Positions 41,959 through 52,214 of a stretch of DNA of 64,000 nt are shown piece by piece. The position numbers were made by a program, and so were the translations under genes. The notes beneath the pieces were generated by a model. That model made no database searches. It saw nothing but the letters and a program-made list of their open reading frames with translations, and was not told the origin of the DNA. This DNA comes from Gordonia sp. PDNC005 (GTDB lineage: Bacteria > Actinomycetota > Actinomycetes > Mycobacteriales > Mycobacteriaceae), in assembly GCF_016919385.1 (NCBI RefSeq), contig NZ_CP070351.1, forward strand, positions 3,038,001 to 3,102,000, in the 5' to 3' direction. How positions within the stretch are numbered: the first letter of the stretch is position 1; every line of letters begins with the position of its first letter.

Positions 41959-43209
41959 TCACCGAGCCTTCACGGTCATCGGCAGATCCGCGAAGCCGCG
42001 GACGTTCACCGAATGGACACGGACTGACCGTTCGACGTCAACGTCGAACGAGCGGACAGTGCGGGCGATCTGAGCCAGTCCGATCTCGGTCTCGAGTCGC
42101 GCCAGATGTGCGCCGAGACAGAAATGGGTGCCGAGGCCGAAGCTGAGGATGGTTCGCGAGCTCTCGCGACCGATCCGATACTGGTCGGCGTCGGGTCCGA
42201 ACACCTCTTCGTCGCGGTTCGCCGAACCGACGAGCAACAGCACACGATCACCCGCGGGGATCGTCTTGCCGCCGTACTCCACATCCTCGAGCACCCTGCG
42301 CAACAGCATCTGCGTTGACGTGTCGTACCGCAGCGTCTCCTGCACCCAGGGTGTGACGGCGTCGAGTGCGTCGTCGTGCGACGTCGACGCGGCGATCACC
42401 GACGCCACCTGGTCGGGGCTCTGCGCACCCCAGAAGATCGAGTTGGCGAGCAGCTTCGTGGTGGTCTCGTTGCCCGCGACCACCATGAGCATCATGAAAC
42501 CGATGATCTCCTGGTCCGTGAGTGCGGTCCGCTCTCCGCCCTCCACCAGTTCGGCGGCGGTGAGGGCGGAGATCAGATCGTCACCGGGGTTCTTCCGTCT
42601 CTCGGCGAGCAACGACGTGTAGAACCCGTGGAGATCGAGGTACGCGTGGATCGCGGCCGGCGGGACGTCGGTGACGCCTTCCTCCCGGTGGATCAACAGG
42701 TCGGACTGCTTGCGGAGATGGGCTCGATCGGCCTCCCCGACGCCGAGAAGCTCGGAGACGACGTCCATCGGAAGCAATCCGGCGAAGTCGTGGACGAAGT
42801 CGAACTCGCCCATCTGCAGGCACCGGTCCCAGTGCTTCGCAGTGAGTTCGGTGATGCGCGGCGCGAGCTCCGACACCCGCCGCGGCGTGAAGCCCTTCGA
42901 CACCAGCTTGCGCAGCCGCAGGTGACGCGGGTCGTCCATCGCGAGGAAGCTCATCGCGTACTCGGCGTTCGAGTTGTACGACGCCGGGTCCATCGACACA
43001 CCCCAGCTGTTCGACAGTCGGACGTTGTCACGGAACGCGTCCGCGACGTCCTCGTGGCGGGCGAGCGCCCAGAAGTCGCCGTCTGTGTTGCGGTAGACGG
43101 GGGCCTCTGCGCGCAGACGCGCATACGTGGGATACGGATCCTCGTGGAAGTCGTAGTCGTACGGGTCGAACGGGATGCGGTGCTGCATCCCCGCAGTCGT
43201 GACAGTCAT
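41959..43209 (-). CDS. Cytochrome P450, CYP123-like
   Basis: A 416-residue bacterial P450 with the I-helix VVAGNETTTKLLAN, ETLRYD for the ExxR motif and the haem-binding FGLGTHFCLGAHLAR. Its place (after the TetR gene and before the SDR) matches cyp123/Rv0766c. The substrate is not known. The ATG at 43209 overlaps the TetR stop by 4 nt. It may use the same ferredoxin as CYP51. Confidence 0.93.
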   Translation of the reverse strand: MTVTTAGMQHRIPFDPYDYDFHEDPYPTYARLRAEAPVYRNTDGDFWALARHEDVADAFRDNVRLSNSWGVSMDPASYNSNAEYAMSFLAMDDPRHLRLRKLVSKGFTPRRVSELAPRITELTAKHWDRCLQMGEFDFVHDFAGLLPMDVVSELLGVGEADRAHLRKQSDLLIHREEGVTDVPPAAIHAYLDLHGFYTSLLAERRKNPGDDLISALTAAELVEGGERTALTDQEIIGFMMLMVVAGNETTTKLLANSIFWGAQSPDQVASVIAASTSHDDALDAVTPWVQETLRYDTSTQMLLRRVLEDVEYGGKTIPAGDRVLLLVGSANRDEEVFGPDADQYRIGRESSRTILSFGLGTHFCLGAHLARLETEIGLAQIARTVRSFDVDVERSVRVHSVNVRGFADLPMTVKAR

Positions 43210-43790
43210 TTCTGTCCCATCAGTAGGTGCGCGGCTGCGACGAGCCGCTCGGAGGTGGCCTCATAGCTGAGATGCCCCATGCCCGCGGTGACCAGACCGC
43301 CCGCGTACAGCATCTGCAGGGCGTCGATCACCTGGGCGGAGTTGTCGAGTTCGTCGCCGACAGCCGCGGCGAGGCGATCGTGGATGAATCCGCCGATGCG
43401 CCAGCGGAGGTGCTCCGACTCCGGGTCTCCGCCCAGGAGCGCAACTGTGACCGCGGCGCCGAGCTGCCCCTCGCCCGCTACGACCATCGCGACGCCGCGG
43501 AGAACCTCGGCGACCCGATCGTGCGGCGATGCGGACGGATCGGGCTCCGGCACGCCCACGGCGAGCCTGCGCCAGAACACCTCGGCGACGAGGTGACTCT
43601 TCGAGCTGAAGTACGTGTAGGCCGTCGCGGGAGCTACGCCCGCACGTTTGGCGACGTCCCGTACTGACAGCTTCTCGTAGCCTTCCGCCGAGAGGATCTC
43701 GACGGCGGCGTCGGCCATTTTTGCGATCTTCTCGGCCTGTTGCGGGGTGAGGCGACGACGGGTTGATTCGCTCTGCACGGATGCGGTCAT
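43206..43790 (-). CDS. TetR-family regulator of the CYP51 and aldA operons
   Basis: The 194-residue protein has a TetR DNA-binding domain (about 15-60, VRDVAKRAGVAPATAYTYFS) and a helical C-terminal domain. I choose the ATG at 43790: TACGGT (43803-43798) is 8 nt upstream and fits a leaderless start; a GTG at 43799 is possible. It matches Rv0767c in position. Two operator-like dyads in the gap to aldA fit autoregulation and control of the divergent operon. It heads the P450 operon with a 4-nt overlap. Confidence 0.9.
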   Translation of the reverse strand: MTASVQSESTRRRLTPQQAEKIAKMADAAVEILSAEGYEKLSVRDVAKRAGVAPATAYTYFSSKSHLVAEVFWRRLAVGVPEPDPSASPHDRVAEVLRGVAMVVAGEGQLGAAVTVALLGGDPESEHLRWRIGGFIHDRLAAAVGDELDNSAQVIDALQMLYAGGLVTAGMGHLSYEATSERLVAAAHLLMGQK

Positions 43791-43822
43791 GTCGATCACC
43801 GTACCCGCAAACTGAAACCACG

Positions 43823-43840
43823 TCTAGACACGTGTCCAGA
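43823..43840. promoter_or_regulatory. Operator-like dyad 1 (TetR side)
   Basis: TCTAGACACGTGTCCAGA is an 18-bp palindrome with one mismatched pair. It covers the expected -35 area of the TetR/P450 operon, placed for repression. Confidence 0.7.
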
Positions 43841-43913
43841 ATGATTTCCACGCCGACGCGCGTCATCGCCGTAGACACGACCGAATCCATGCCGTAGCTT
43901 CACTGGAACAACG

Positions 43914-43931
43914 GTTAGACACCTGTCCAGA
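43914..43931. promoter_or_regulatory. Operator-like dyad 2 (aldA side)
   Basis: GTTAGACACCTGTCCAGA matches dyad 1 at 15 of 18 positions and lies 13 nt before the aldA ATG, 91 bp from dyad 1. Two near-identical sites in one divergent gap support joint control by the TetR protein. Confidence 0.68.
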
Positions 43932-43944
43932 TTGGATTCCAACC

Positions 43945-45408
<1,464 letters not shown>

Positions 45409-45468
45409 ACGCCCCCTCCCCCGGGTGGGCGAAGCGTCTACACCCTCAAACCCAGCTAGGAGAAACAA

Positions 45469-46212
45469 ATGACTGATCGAAACAATCGATTCACCGACAA
45501 GATCGCGATCGTGACCGGCGCGGCGGGCGGCATCGGCGAAGCCTACGCGCGTGCCCTCGCGGCTGAAGGCGCGACGGTGATCATCGCCGACGTGAACGAC
45601 GAGGCAGGCCAGGCAGTCGCCGAGTCGATCGGCGGAACCTACGTGCACACCGATGTGTCCGACCCCGAATCGGCGGCCAATCTCGCGAAGACCGTCGTCG
45701 ACGCACACGGCCGCATCGACGCGCTGGTCAACAACGCCGCCATCTACGGCGGGATGAAACTCGACTTCCTGACCACCGTGCCGTGGGACTACTACAAGAA
45801 GTTCATGAGCGTGAACCTCGACGGGGCACTCAACGTGACTCGCGCCTGCTACCAGCACATGCGGCACGGCGGGGCGATCGTCAACCAGTCGTCGACGGCC
45901 GCATGGGTGTACAGCGGCTTCTACGGGCTCGCGAAGGTCGGCGTCAACGGGCTCACTCAGCAGCTCGCCGTTGAACTCGGCGGCCAGCGTGTTCGGATCA
46001 ACGCGATCGCTCCCGGGCCCATCGACACCGAAGCGACCCGCAACAGCACGCCTGAGGCCATTGTGAAAGACATGGTCTCCAAACTGCCGATCGGACGCAT
46101 GGGAACACCTGACGACCTCGTCGGAATGTGCTTGTTCCTGCTGTCCGACGAGGCGTCGTGGATCACCGGCCAGATCTTCAACGTCGACGGAGGGCAGGTC
46201 ATCCGCTCGTGA
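45469..46212 (+). CDS. SDR oxidoreductase (Rv0769-like)
   Basis: The 247-residue SDR has TGAAGGIGEAYARALA, VNNAAIYGG and YGLAK with the catalytic Tyr and Lys. It follows aldA after 60 nt, with an AGGAG site, and overlaps the next gene. Its place matches Rv0769. Substrate unknown, probably a hydroxyl or ketone of the CYP51-locus substrate. Confidence 0.92.
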   Translation: MTDRNNRFTDKIAIVTGAAGGIGEAYARALAAEGATVIIADVNDEAGQAVAESIGGTYVHTDVSDPESAANLAKTVVDAHGRIDALVNNAAIYGGMKLDFLTTVPWDYYKKFMSVNLDGALNVTRACYQHMRHGGAIVNQSSTAAWVYSGFYGLAKVGVNGLTQQLAVELGGQRVRINAIAPGPIDTEATRNSTPEAIVKDMVSKLPIGRMGTPDDLVGMCLFLLSDEASWITGQIFNVDGGQVIRS

Positions 46213-47093
46213 GCCCCGACGACAAGACTCTCCGGCTCGGCTACGTCGGACTCGGCAACATCGGTCGACCGATGGCGACGCGGTTCGTCGATGCACCGGG
46301 CGGCCTCACCGTGTTCGACGTCGATCATCTCGCCGTCGCCGAGCTCGTCGACGCCGGCGCCTCCGCCGCCGACTCGCTGTCCGCTCTCGGCGGAGCCTGC
46401 GACCTCGTCAGCATCTGTGTACGAGACGACGTGCAGGTGCGCGACGTCGTTGACGGACTGCTCCCAACGATGGCGGCCGGGTCGATGATCGTCGTGCACT
46501 CGACGATCTCGCCCGAGACCGCTACCGACCTCGCGTCCGTGTGCGGAGCATCCGGTGTGACTCTTCTCGACGCGCCGATCTCCGGCGGCGCTGTCGGCGC
46601 GAAGGACGGCAGGCTCGCGATCATGGTCGGCGGCGACCGCACCGCGTACGACCATGCCAAGCCGGCTCTCGCCCTGGCAGGCGACATGATCGTCCACGCA
46701 GGCGACCGCGCGGGCGACGGCACGCGGATGAAGCTCGCTCGCAACCTGCTGCACTTCGTGTCGTTCACCGCGACCACTGAGGCCGCTCGTCTCGCCGAAG
46801 CCGCGGGCATCGACATCGGCAAACTCGGCCGGGTCGTCCGGCACACCGACGCCATCACCGGCGGAGCCGGCGCGATCATGCTACGGGACACGACCGCGCC
46901 GATCGCACCGGACGACTTCTGGTTCGGCGTCTTCACCCACGTCCGCGACCTCGGCGAGAAGGATCTCGGTCTGGCCCTGGCGCTCGCTGACGACCTCGGC
47001 GTCGACCTCCCGCTCGGCCGACTCGCCCTGCGCGACCTCGCCGCCGGGCTCGGCGTACCCACTACCGACTCGTCCGAACAAGGAGAATCATGA
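46209..47093 (+). CDS. Beta-hydroxyacid dehydrogenase family protein (3-hydroxyisobutyrate dehydrogenase-like)
   Basis: The 294-residue NAD-binding enzyme has GYVGLGNIGRPMATRF at its N-terminus and DAPISGGAVGAKDGRLAIMV, the family's substrate motif. A Lys in the KLARNLLHF segment is the likely catalytic base. It begins with GTG at 46209 inside the SDR stop (GTGA). Rv0770 occupies this place in M. tuberculosis. It overlaps the next gene by 4 nt. Confidence 0.9.
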   Translation: MSPDDKTLRLGYVGLGNIGRPMATRFVDAPGGLTVFDVDHLAVAELVDAGASAADSLSALGGACDLVSICVRDDVQVRDVVDGLLPTMAAGSMIVVHSTISPETATDLASVCGASGVTLLDAPISGGAVGAKDGRLAIMVGGDRTAYDHAKPALALAGDMIVHAGDRAGDGTRMKLARNLLHFVSFTATTEAARLAEAAGIDIGKLGRVVRHTDAITGGAGAIMLRDTTAPIAPDDFWFGVFTHVRDLGEKDLGLALALADDLGVDLPLGRLALRDLAAGLGVPTTDSSEQGES

Positions 47094-47476
47094 CTGAACC
47101 GACCGAACTCACCGACCAGCGCCGCAAGGGTCTGGCGATGATGACCGAGGTGTACGGCTGGGAGATGTCCGACGGCCCGGGCGACTTCTTCGCTCACACC
47201 GCCGACCAGGTGTTCGGCGAGGTGTGGAGCCGCGAAGGACTCACCCACCGCGATCGTCGGCTGATCCTCCTCGGGGCACTCGCCGCCAACGGGATGACCG
47301 ACGTCGCCGAGATCCAGGCAGGTGCGGCACTGGGCAATGGCGAACTCTCGCCCGAGGAACTCAATGAGATCGGACTGTTCCTCTGCTACTACGTCGGCTG
47401 GCCGCTCGGAACCAAGATGACCATGATGTTCGGCGAAGTGATCAAGAAGCACCGGCGCTCCCAGCGTTCGGAATAA
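47090..47476 (+). CDS. Carboxymuconolactone-decarboxylase family protein
   Basis: A 128-residue all-helical protein of the CMD/AhpD fold (HRDRRLILLGALAANGMTD, then GNGELSPEELNEIGLFLCYY). Only one Cys is seen in the region where AhpD-type peroxidase members carry CxxC, so it is more likely a CMD-type decarboxylase or isomerase fold. It is in the place of Rv0771 and is the fourth gene in a chain of 4-nt overlaps. Confidence 0.87.
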   Translation: MTEPTELTDQRRKGLAMMTEVYGWEMSDGPGDFFAHTADQVFGEVWSREGLTHRDRRLILLGALAANGMTDVAEIQAGAALGNGELSPEELNEIGLFLCYYVGWPLGTKMTMMFGEVIKKHRRSQRSE

Positions 47477-47486
47477 GGTCAGCCGC

Positions 47487-48152
47487 ATGGACTTTCGCTT
47501 GGAAGACATCGACGACGCCGAGGTGGAACGCCGCCTGTCGATTGTCGAGCCCCTCACCGACGCCGTGCGCGAACTGGTCGACGCCGTCATCCGCACCGAA
47601 GTAGACGATGCCGAGTTGGTCGACGCACGCGAGCAGATCGAGGCGATCGTCGCTCGCCTGCGCGCGCAGCAGAAGGACAAGGGTTACGGCGTCGCATTCA
47701 CCCGTGACTTCACCGGCATGCCGTGGGGCAACGCCGCGACCGGTGCGCGCAACGCCGTCGCGCCGCCGTTGCGCATCAAGAAGGTCGACGGCGTGACCCG
47801 AGCCGACGTTGTGCTCGGCGCAGCGTACGAGGGCCCCGGCGGGCACGTGCACGGCGGCGTTGCGGCACTTCTGCTCGACCAGTTGGTCGGTGAGACCGCT
47901 GCCGCCGACCACATGCCCAGTTTCACCGGCACGTTGACGGTGCGTTACCTGCGTCCGACACCGCTCGGCCCGGTCACCCTCGAAGGGCAGGTCACGGGGA
48001 CCGACGGCCGCAAGACCTTTGTGCACGGCGAACTGTCCGACGCGGACGGCGTCACCGTCGAGGCCGAGGCGATCATGATTGCGCCGAAGAACTTCCCGGC
48101 CCGCGACGCGATCATCTCCACGATCTCCAAGTTGGAGAGCGACAGCGCCTGA
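47487..48152 (+). CDS. PaaI-like thioesterase
   Basis: The 221-residue protein has an N-terminal helical part and a hotdog domain at about 100-215, with GPGGHVHGGVAALLLDQLVGE as the active-site helix. It would hydrolyse an acyl-CoA. It begins 10 nt after the CMD-like gene and is probably the last gene of the aldA operon. Confidence 0.85.
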   Translation: MDFRLEDIDDAEVERRLSIVEPLTDAVRELVDAVIRTEVDDAELVDAREQIEAIVARLRAQQKDKGYGVAFTRDFTGMPWGNAATGARNAVAPPLRIKKVDGVTRADVVLGAAYEGPGGHVHGGVAALLLDQLVGETAAADHMPSFTGTLTVRYLRPTPLGPVTLEGQVTGTDGRKTFVHGELSDADGVTVEAEAIMIAPKNFPARDAIISTISKLESDSA

Positions 48153-48221
48153 CCCTTGAGCAATCGCGTCCACCACCCGTGGTTGTCGTGCCCGCCGCTT
48201 CGTGGACGGGCATGCTATGGG

Positions 48222-48227
48222 TAGCGT
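48222..48227 (+). promoter_or_regulatory. -10 element of the amidohydrolase gene
   Basis: TAGCGT (48222-48227) lies 8 nt before the ATG at 48235. This is the leaderless pattern seen at other genes here. The -35 is weak. Confidence 0.4.
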
Positions 48228-48234
48228 CGATCAC

Positions 48235-49149
48235 ATGTGTGACGACCACGATGTCCAGCCGTTCACGACCGCCGAGGTCGATGCCGTCCGCGAAGCGTGG
48301 CAGAGCATCGGGCTCCCCGGCATCATCGACGTCCACACTCACTTCATGCCGGGCCGTGTCATGGACAAGGTGTGGGCGTACTTCGACTCCGCGGGCCCGA
48401 TGCTCGGACGAGAATGGCCCATCGCCTACCGGGCCGACGAAGAGGTCCGCGTGTCGACCCTGCGTTCGTTCGGAGCTCTCGCGTACTCGTCGATGATCTA
48501 CCCGCACAAGCCGGCGATGGCTCAGTGGCTGAACTCGTGGGGCGTCGAGTTCGCGGCCACTCACCCGGACTGCCTCCAGACCGCGACGTTCTACCCCGAG
48601 CCCGGCGCGGGCGTGTACGTCGGCGAGGCGATCGAGGCCGGCGCCCGAGTCTTCAAGTCGCACATCCAGGTCGGGGCCTACTCCCCGATCGACCCCCTCC
48701 TCGACGATGTGTGGGGTCGCATAGACGATGCACAGGTCCCGGTTGTGATCCACTGCGGCTCCGGTCCCGCTCCGGGCGAGTTCACCGGCCCCGACCGCAT
48801 CAAGACCCTGCTGGCACGGTTCCCGACTCTCCCGCTGATCGTCGCGCACATGGGAACACCGGAGTATGCATCCTTCCTCGATCTCGCCGAGCAGTACGAG
48901 AACGTCCATCTCGACACGACGATGTCGTTCACCGATTTCTCCGAGCAGGGCGCGCCGTACCCGAGGGACCTGATGCCGCGTGTCCAGGCGCTCGGCTCGA
49001 AGATCCTGTTCGGCTCCGACTTCCCGAACATCCCGTACAGCTACCGCCACGCCCTCGACGCCGTCATCCGCCTCGATCTCGGCGACGACTGGGTCCGCGG
49101 CGTCCTGCATGACAACGCCGCCCGGCTCTTTGACGTACAGCCGGTGTGA
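48235..49149 (+). CDS. Amidohydrolase (metal-dependent, ACMSD-like)
   Basis: The 304-residue protein is a TIM-barrel amidohydrolase: DVHTHFM for metal binding, VVIHCGSGPAPGEF, LIVAHMGTPEY and LFGSDFPNIPYS with the last metal Asp. The family includes ACMSD and gamma-resorcylate decarboxylases, so it may hydrolyse or decarboxylate a small ring compound. The frame is open from 48202, but the ATG at 48235 fits a -10 8 nt upstream. It converges with the glycoside hydrolase gene. Confidence 0.85.
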   Translation: MCDDHDVQPFTTAEVDAVREAWQSIGLPGIIDVHTHFMPGRVMDKVWAYFDSAGPMLGREWPIAYRADEEVRVSTLRSFGALAYSSMIYPHKPAMAQWLNSWGVEFAATHPDCLQTATFYPEPGAGVYVGEAIEAGARVFKSHIQVGAYSPIDPLLDDVWGRIDDAQVPVVIHCGSGPAPGEFTGPDRIKTLLARFPTLPLIVAHMGTPEYASFLDLAEQYENVHLDTTMSFTDFSEQGAPYPRDLMPRVQALGSKILFGSDFPNIPYSYRHALDAVIRLDLGDDWVRGVLHDNAARLFDVQPV

Positions 49150-49162
49150 CGCTGTTGTCCAG

Positions 49163-49179
49163 CGACGGGTTCACCGTCG
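49163..49179. terminator. Possible bidirectional terminator
   Basis: CGACGG and CCGTCG form a 6-bp stem with a 5-nt loop in the 46-nt gap between two convergent genes. Short but well placed. Confidence 0.4.
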
Positions 49180-49195
49180 GCGCCGCGGCCGCCTC

Positions 49196-50212
49196 TCAGC
49201 GCGGCGCGAGACGCGAGACGATCGGCTTCGGACTGTAGTCGTAGCGGTACAACCCGAAGTTGAGGTCGGCGATCGACGGGTCGGTACTCCAGTCCTTGGT
49301 GGTGAAGAGGAACATCGGACCCATGGCCCGCTGACGCCGGACGAACGCCATGCTCGCCATGATGATGTCCGCTTGCTTCGACTCGCTGACTGCGATGTCG
49401 CTGGTCCCGGTCGGCTGGCCCCACTCGGTGATCCAGATCTTCTTCCCGCCATCGCCGCGCGAGTTCATCACGGTGCGCACCGCACTGATCGTCGGGTCCG
49501 ATCCTGTCGCGCCCAGGACCTGCGGGAACGTGTACGGGTGCAGCCCGACCGCATCGAACGATCGTCCCGCACCCGCCAGATAGAGACTGGCCAGATAGGC
49601 ACTGACACCGATGCCGCTGACGTCCGGTGACAGCCCGCCGGACACCACCACCGCGTTCTGGTCGGCCGCTTTGATCTTCGGATAGCTCAACTTCAGCAAC
49701 TGCGCGTAGGCCACCGGATCCGGATTGATCCAATACCCGCGCAGGTTGGGTTCGTTCCACAGTTCCCACGCGGCCGCCCGCCCCCGGTACCGCTGGGCCA
49801 ACACTCCCGCGAACGACGCGTAGTCCGCCGCCGACCGTGGCGGCGAACCCTGGACATTCGGGTACACCGCCGCCCAGGCGGGGGCGGGTCCCGCAACGAG
49901 CCCTAGGACCCGGAGACCGTGGTTTCGAGCCGCATCGACGGCAGCGTCGATCCGGTCCCACCGATAGTCGCCCGGCAGCGGCTCGGTTTCGTTCCAGTTC
50001 ACGAAGATGCGTATCCACGATCCTCCCACCGCCGCGATCGCCGCGGCTTCCCGCTCGTAGCCGGCAGGTGTCCGATCAGCGAGAGTCGCGATGCTGGCCA
50101 CGCCGAACTCGGCGGTCACGGCACGCGCAGGCGACACCGTGTCCACATTCGCGGTCGCCGCGGAGAGCGCCACCAACACCACAACGAGCATGGCAGTGAG
50201 TCGTCTGATCAC
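49196..50212 (-). CDS. Secreted glycoside hydrolase of the exopolysaccharide cluster
   Basis: The 338-residue protein starts with a signal peptide (RLTAMLVVVLVALSAATA) and has a clan-A TIM-barrel glycosidase fold: WIRIFVNWNETEP, WELWNEPNLRGYW with the likely acid/base Glu, and WITEWGQP with the likely nucleophile Glu. It may trim the polymer or control chain length after export. It is the last gene of the exopolysaccharide operon, starting with GTG at 50212, 2 nt after the Wzz stop. The GH family number cannot be settled by eye. Confidence 0.83.
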   Translation of the reverse strand: MIRRLTAMLVVVLVALSAATANVDTVSPARAVTAEFGVASIATLADRTPAGYEREAAAIAAVGGSWIRIFVNWNETEPLPGDYRWDRIDAAVDAARNHGLRVLGLVAGPAPAWAAVYPNVQGSPPRSAADYASFAGVLAQRYRGRAAAWELWNEPNLRGYWINPDPVAYAQLLKLSYPKIKAADQNAVVVSGGLSPDVSGIGVSAYLASLYLAGAGRSFDAVGLHPYTFPQVLGATGSDPTISAVRTVMNSRGDGGKKIWITEWGQPTGTSDIAVSESKQADIIMASMAFVRRQRAMGPMFLFTTKDWSTDPSIADLNFGLYRYDYSPKPIVSRLAPR

Positions 50213-50214
50213 CT

Positions 50215-50970
50215 TTACGTCCCATCTCTTCGGTGATGGCGCGCGGTCGACGCAGTCGTCGGCGGCGTCACCACCGGGAACTGTTCGGTGTCAGCGGTGC
50301 CGTCCGACGTCGACGACGCGGTCGCCTCGCCCGCGGCCGGTCGATCCTCAGTGTCCTCCGCCCCACGCGATTCGGCAGCCGAACGACGACGCCGTTGTAG
50401 GGCAAGAGCTGCAAGAACTCCGACAATCGCACCTAGTACGGCACCCGCACCGCCGGTAACCGGGTCGACGAGCGGATCGCGGACTGCGCCCTGAGTGCTC
50501 GGATCGACGATCTGCAAACGCAGCGCGCCCGGTCCACCCGCCTGGGGCGCCTCGAGTTTGTCGACGAGCCCGGTCAGATCCTGCGCGACGGCCAGCGCCA
50601 ACTTCGGCGCATCGGTGGCGTTCTCGGTACGGATGGTGATGTCCATGACCACCGTCTGCGGCGGCACGCTCACCGTCATGTCGGCGATCACCGCGGCCGT
50701 CGACGTCGCCACCCCTGCCGCGTCGATGGCACGACTGACAACGGACGGATCGCTCGCCAGAGTCGCGAAGCTGCGGACACTTGTCTGCGCGGCCTGCGTT
50801 CCCTGATAGGCCTCAAGGAGATCCGCGGTCCCGGACACCACGTACAGACGGACGGTCGCCGAGTACATGCGAGGCTGCATCAGTGAGTAGCCGACCGCTC
50901 CCCCGACACCGAGAACGATGCAGGCGACGATGATCATCCAGCGCTGAGCGATCAGCGACACGAGCTTCAT
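50215..50970 (-). CDS. Wzz-like chain-length regulator (YveK-type)
   Basis: The 251-residue protein has two transmembrane segments (about 12-30 and near 180-200) around an extracytoplasmic helical domain, the topology of Wzz/YveK chain-length proteins. The C-terminal cytosolic tail is rich in Glu, Ala and Thr. It lacks a Wzc-type tyrosine kinase domain, and no separate kinase is encoded here. The ATG at 50970 overlaps the polymerase stop (ATGA). Confidence 0.8.
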   Translation of the reverse strand: MKLVSLIAQRWMIIVACIVLGVGGAVGYSLMQPRMYSATVRLYVVSGTADLLEAYQGTQAAQTSVRSFATLASDPSVVSRAIDAAGVATSTAAVIADMTVSVPPQTVVMDITIRTENATDAPKLALAVAQDLTGLVDKLEAPQAGGPGALRLQIVDPSTQGAVRDPLVDPVTGGAGAVLGAIVGVLAALALQRRRRSAAESRGAEDTEDRPAAGEATASSTSDGTADTEQFPVVTPPTTASTARHHRRDGT

Positions 50971-52214
50971 ACGGGCTCCTTGACGTGAGGCGCGCGGACA
51001 CGCGCACCTCGGTAGACGAAGAACGGGAGGATCGCGGCGAACGGCGCAATGCCGAGGAAGTACGGGACATAAACGGCCTCCATCGACGAGATGCAGAGGA
51101 TCGTGGCGAAGTACACGACCAGCCACCCCCGCTCCCGGTGGGTGACCGACAGGGTCTTCACAACAGCGGCGACGACGATGACGACCGCGCCCCACACACC
51201 GGTCGACAGCAGAATCTCGAACCAGCCGTTGTGTGGGGAGTAGTTCGCGGTGAAGAGGGTCGACCGCCCGGAGTCCACCCAGTACGCGGGGTTGTACCCG
51301 AACATCAGCTGATCGGGAATGAGCCGCCGTGCCTCGTTCCACAGGTACCCCCGCAGGCTGAAGTCCGTCTCCGAGTAGCCGGCGTAGAGCGGGAAGAACG
51401 AGAACACGAGCGAACCCAGGAACAGCACACCGAGCCCGACATCACGTAGACGGCGATGCGGATCCGTCGACAGCAGGAGCGAACCCGCGCAAGCCACGCC
51501 GATTCCGATGAACGCGGTACGACTTCCCGCCAAGAGCCCGACCGCCCCGACTCCGACTACGAGGGCGATCACCCGGAGGGGCTCTGCTCGGTAGGCGACG
51601 AACGGCAGCAATGCGGTGACCATGATCCCGGCGAGGTTGCCGTTGCCCGCGAACGGCGAGGTCAACGCGGCCCCGATGTCGGTGCACTTGTCGATGCGAC
51701 AATCCCCCACGACTGCGGAGGCGTTGAACGTGACCGATGCGAGGACACAGACGACCGACCCGACCAACGCGACTCGAGCCGCGTCGCCGACCTGCGCCAA
51801 CGACACGTCGGACGTCCGGAGCACAAACCCCGCGAAGATCAGGACTGCGATGATCAGGTTCAGATGCTTGTCGGACGAGTCGATGACCATGGCGACGCCC
51901 GCCCCGACAAACAGGGAGGCGAGCATGGCCGCCGCGGGATCGACGACCAGCCGGTCCCTGGCGAGAGCACGGCCGACGGCAGCGAGACTGCAGAGCACCG
52001 CGGGCGCATACAGCAGCACCGTGAACTTCGATCCCGCAGACGGCGCGTCGGACCACAGCAGGGGCGCTATCGCGTAGATGACCACGATCGGCCACCCCGT
52101 GACCGACCCGACCCACAGGCCAGTCGTCGTGTCGAGACGCGCGAGCAGGCCACGGTCCCAGCATCCGATGAGGAGCGCAACCGCCGCCACCGCGAGAACC
52201 GCCGACGATCCCAT
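50967..52214 (-). CDS. O-antigen polymerase/ligase-like membrane protein (Wzy-type)
   Basis: The 415-residue protein has about ten to eleven transmembrane helices and the large extracytoplasmic loop of Wzy/WaaL proteins (FSLRGYLWNEARRLIPDQ, then HNGWFEILLSTGVWG). In Wzx/Wzy systems it joins repeat units on the outer face of the membrane. The ATG at 52214 overlaps the lipoprotein gene's stop by 4 nt, and its own stop overlaps the Wzz start. Confidence 0.85.
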   Translation of the reverse strand: MGSSAVLAVAAVALLIGCWDRGLLARLDTTTGLWVGSVTGWPIVVIYAIAPLLWSDAPSAGSKFTVLLYAPAVLCSLAAVGRALARDRLVVDPAAAMLASLFVGAGVAMVIDSSDKHLNLIIAVLIFAGFVLRTSDVSLAQVGDAARVALVGSVVCVLASVTFNASAVVGDCRIDKCTDIGAALTSPFAGNGNLAGIMVTALLPFVAYRAEPLRVIALVVGVGAVGLLAGSRTAFIGIGVACAGSLLLSTDPHRRLRDVGLGVLFLGSLVFSFFPLYAGYSETDFSLRGYLWNEARRLIPDQLMFGYNPAYWVDSGRSTLFTANYSPHNGWFEILLSTGVWGAVVIVVAAVVKTLSVTHRERGWLVVYFATILCISSMEAVYVPYFLGIAPFAAILPFFVYRGARVRAPHVKEPV

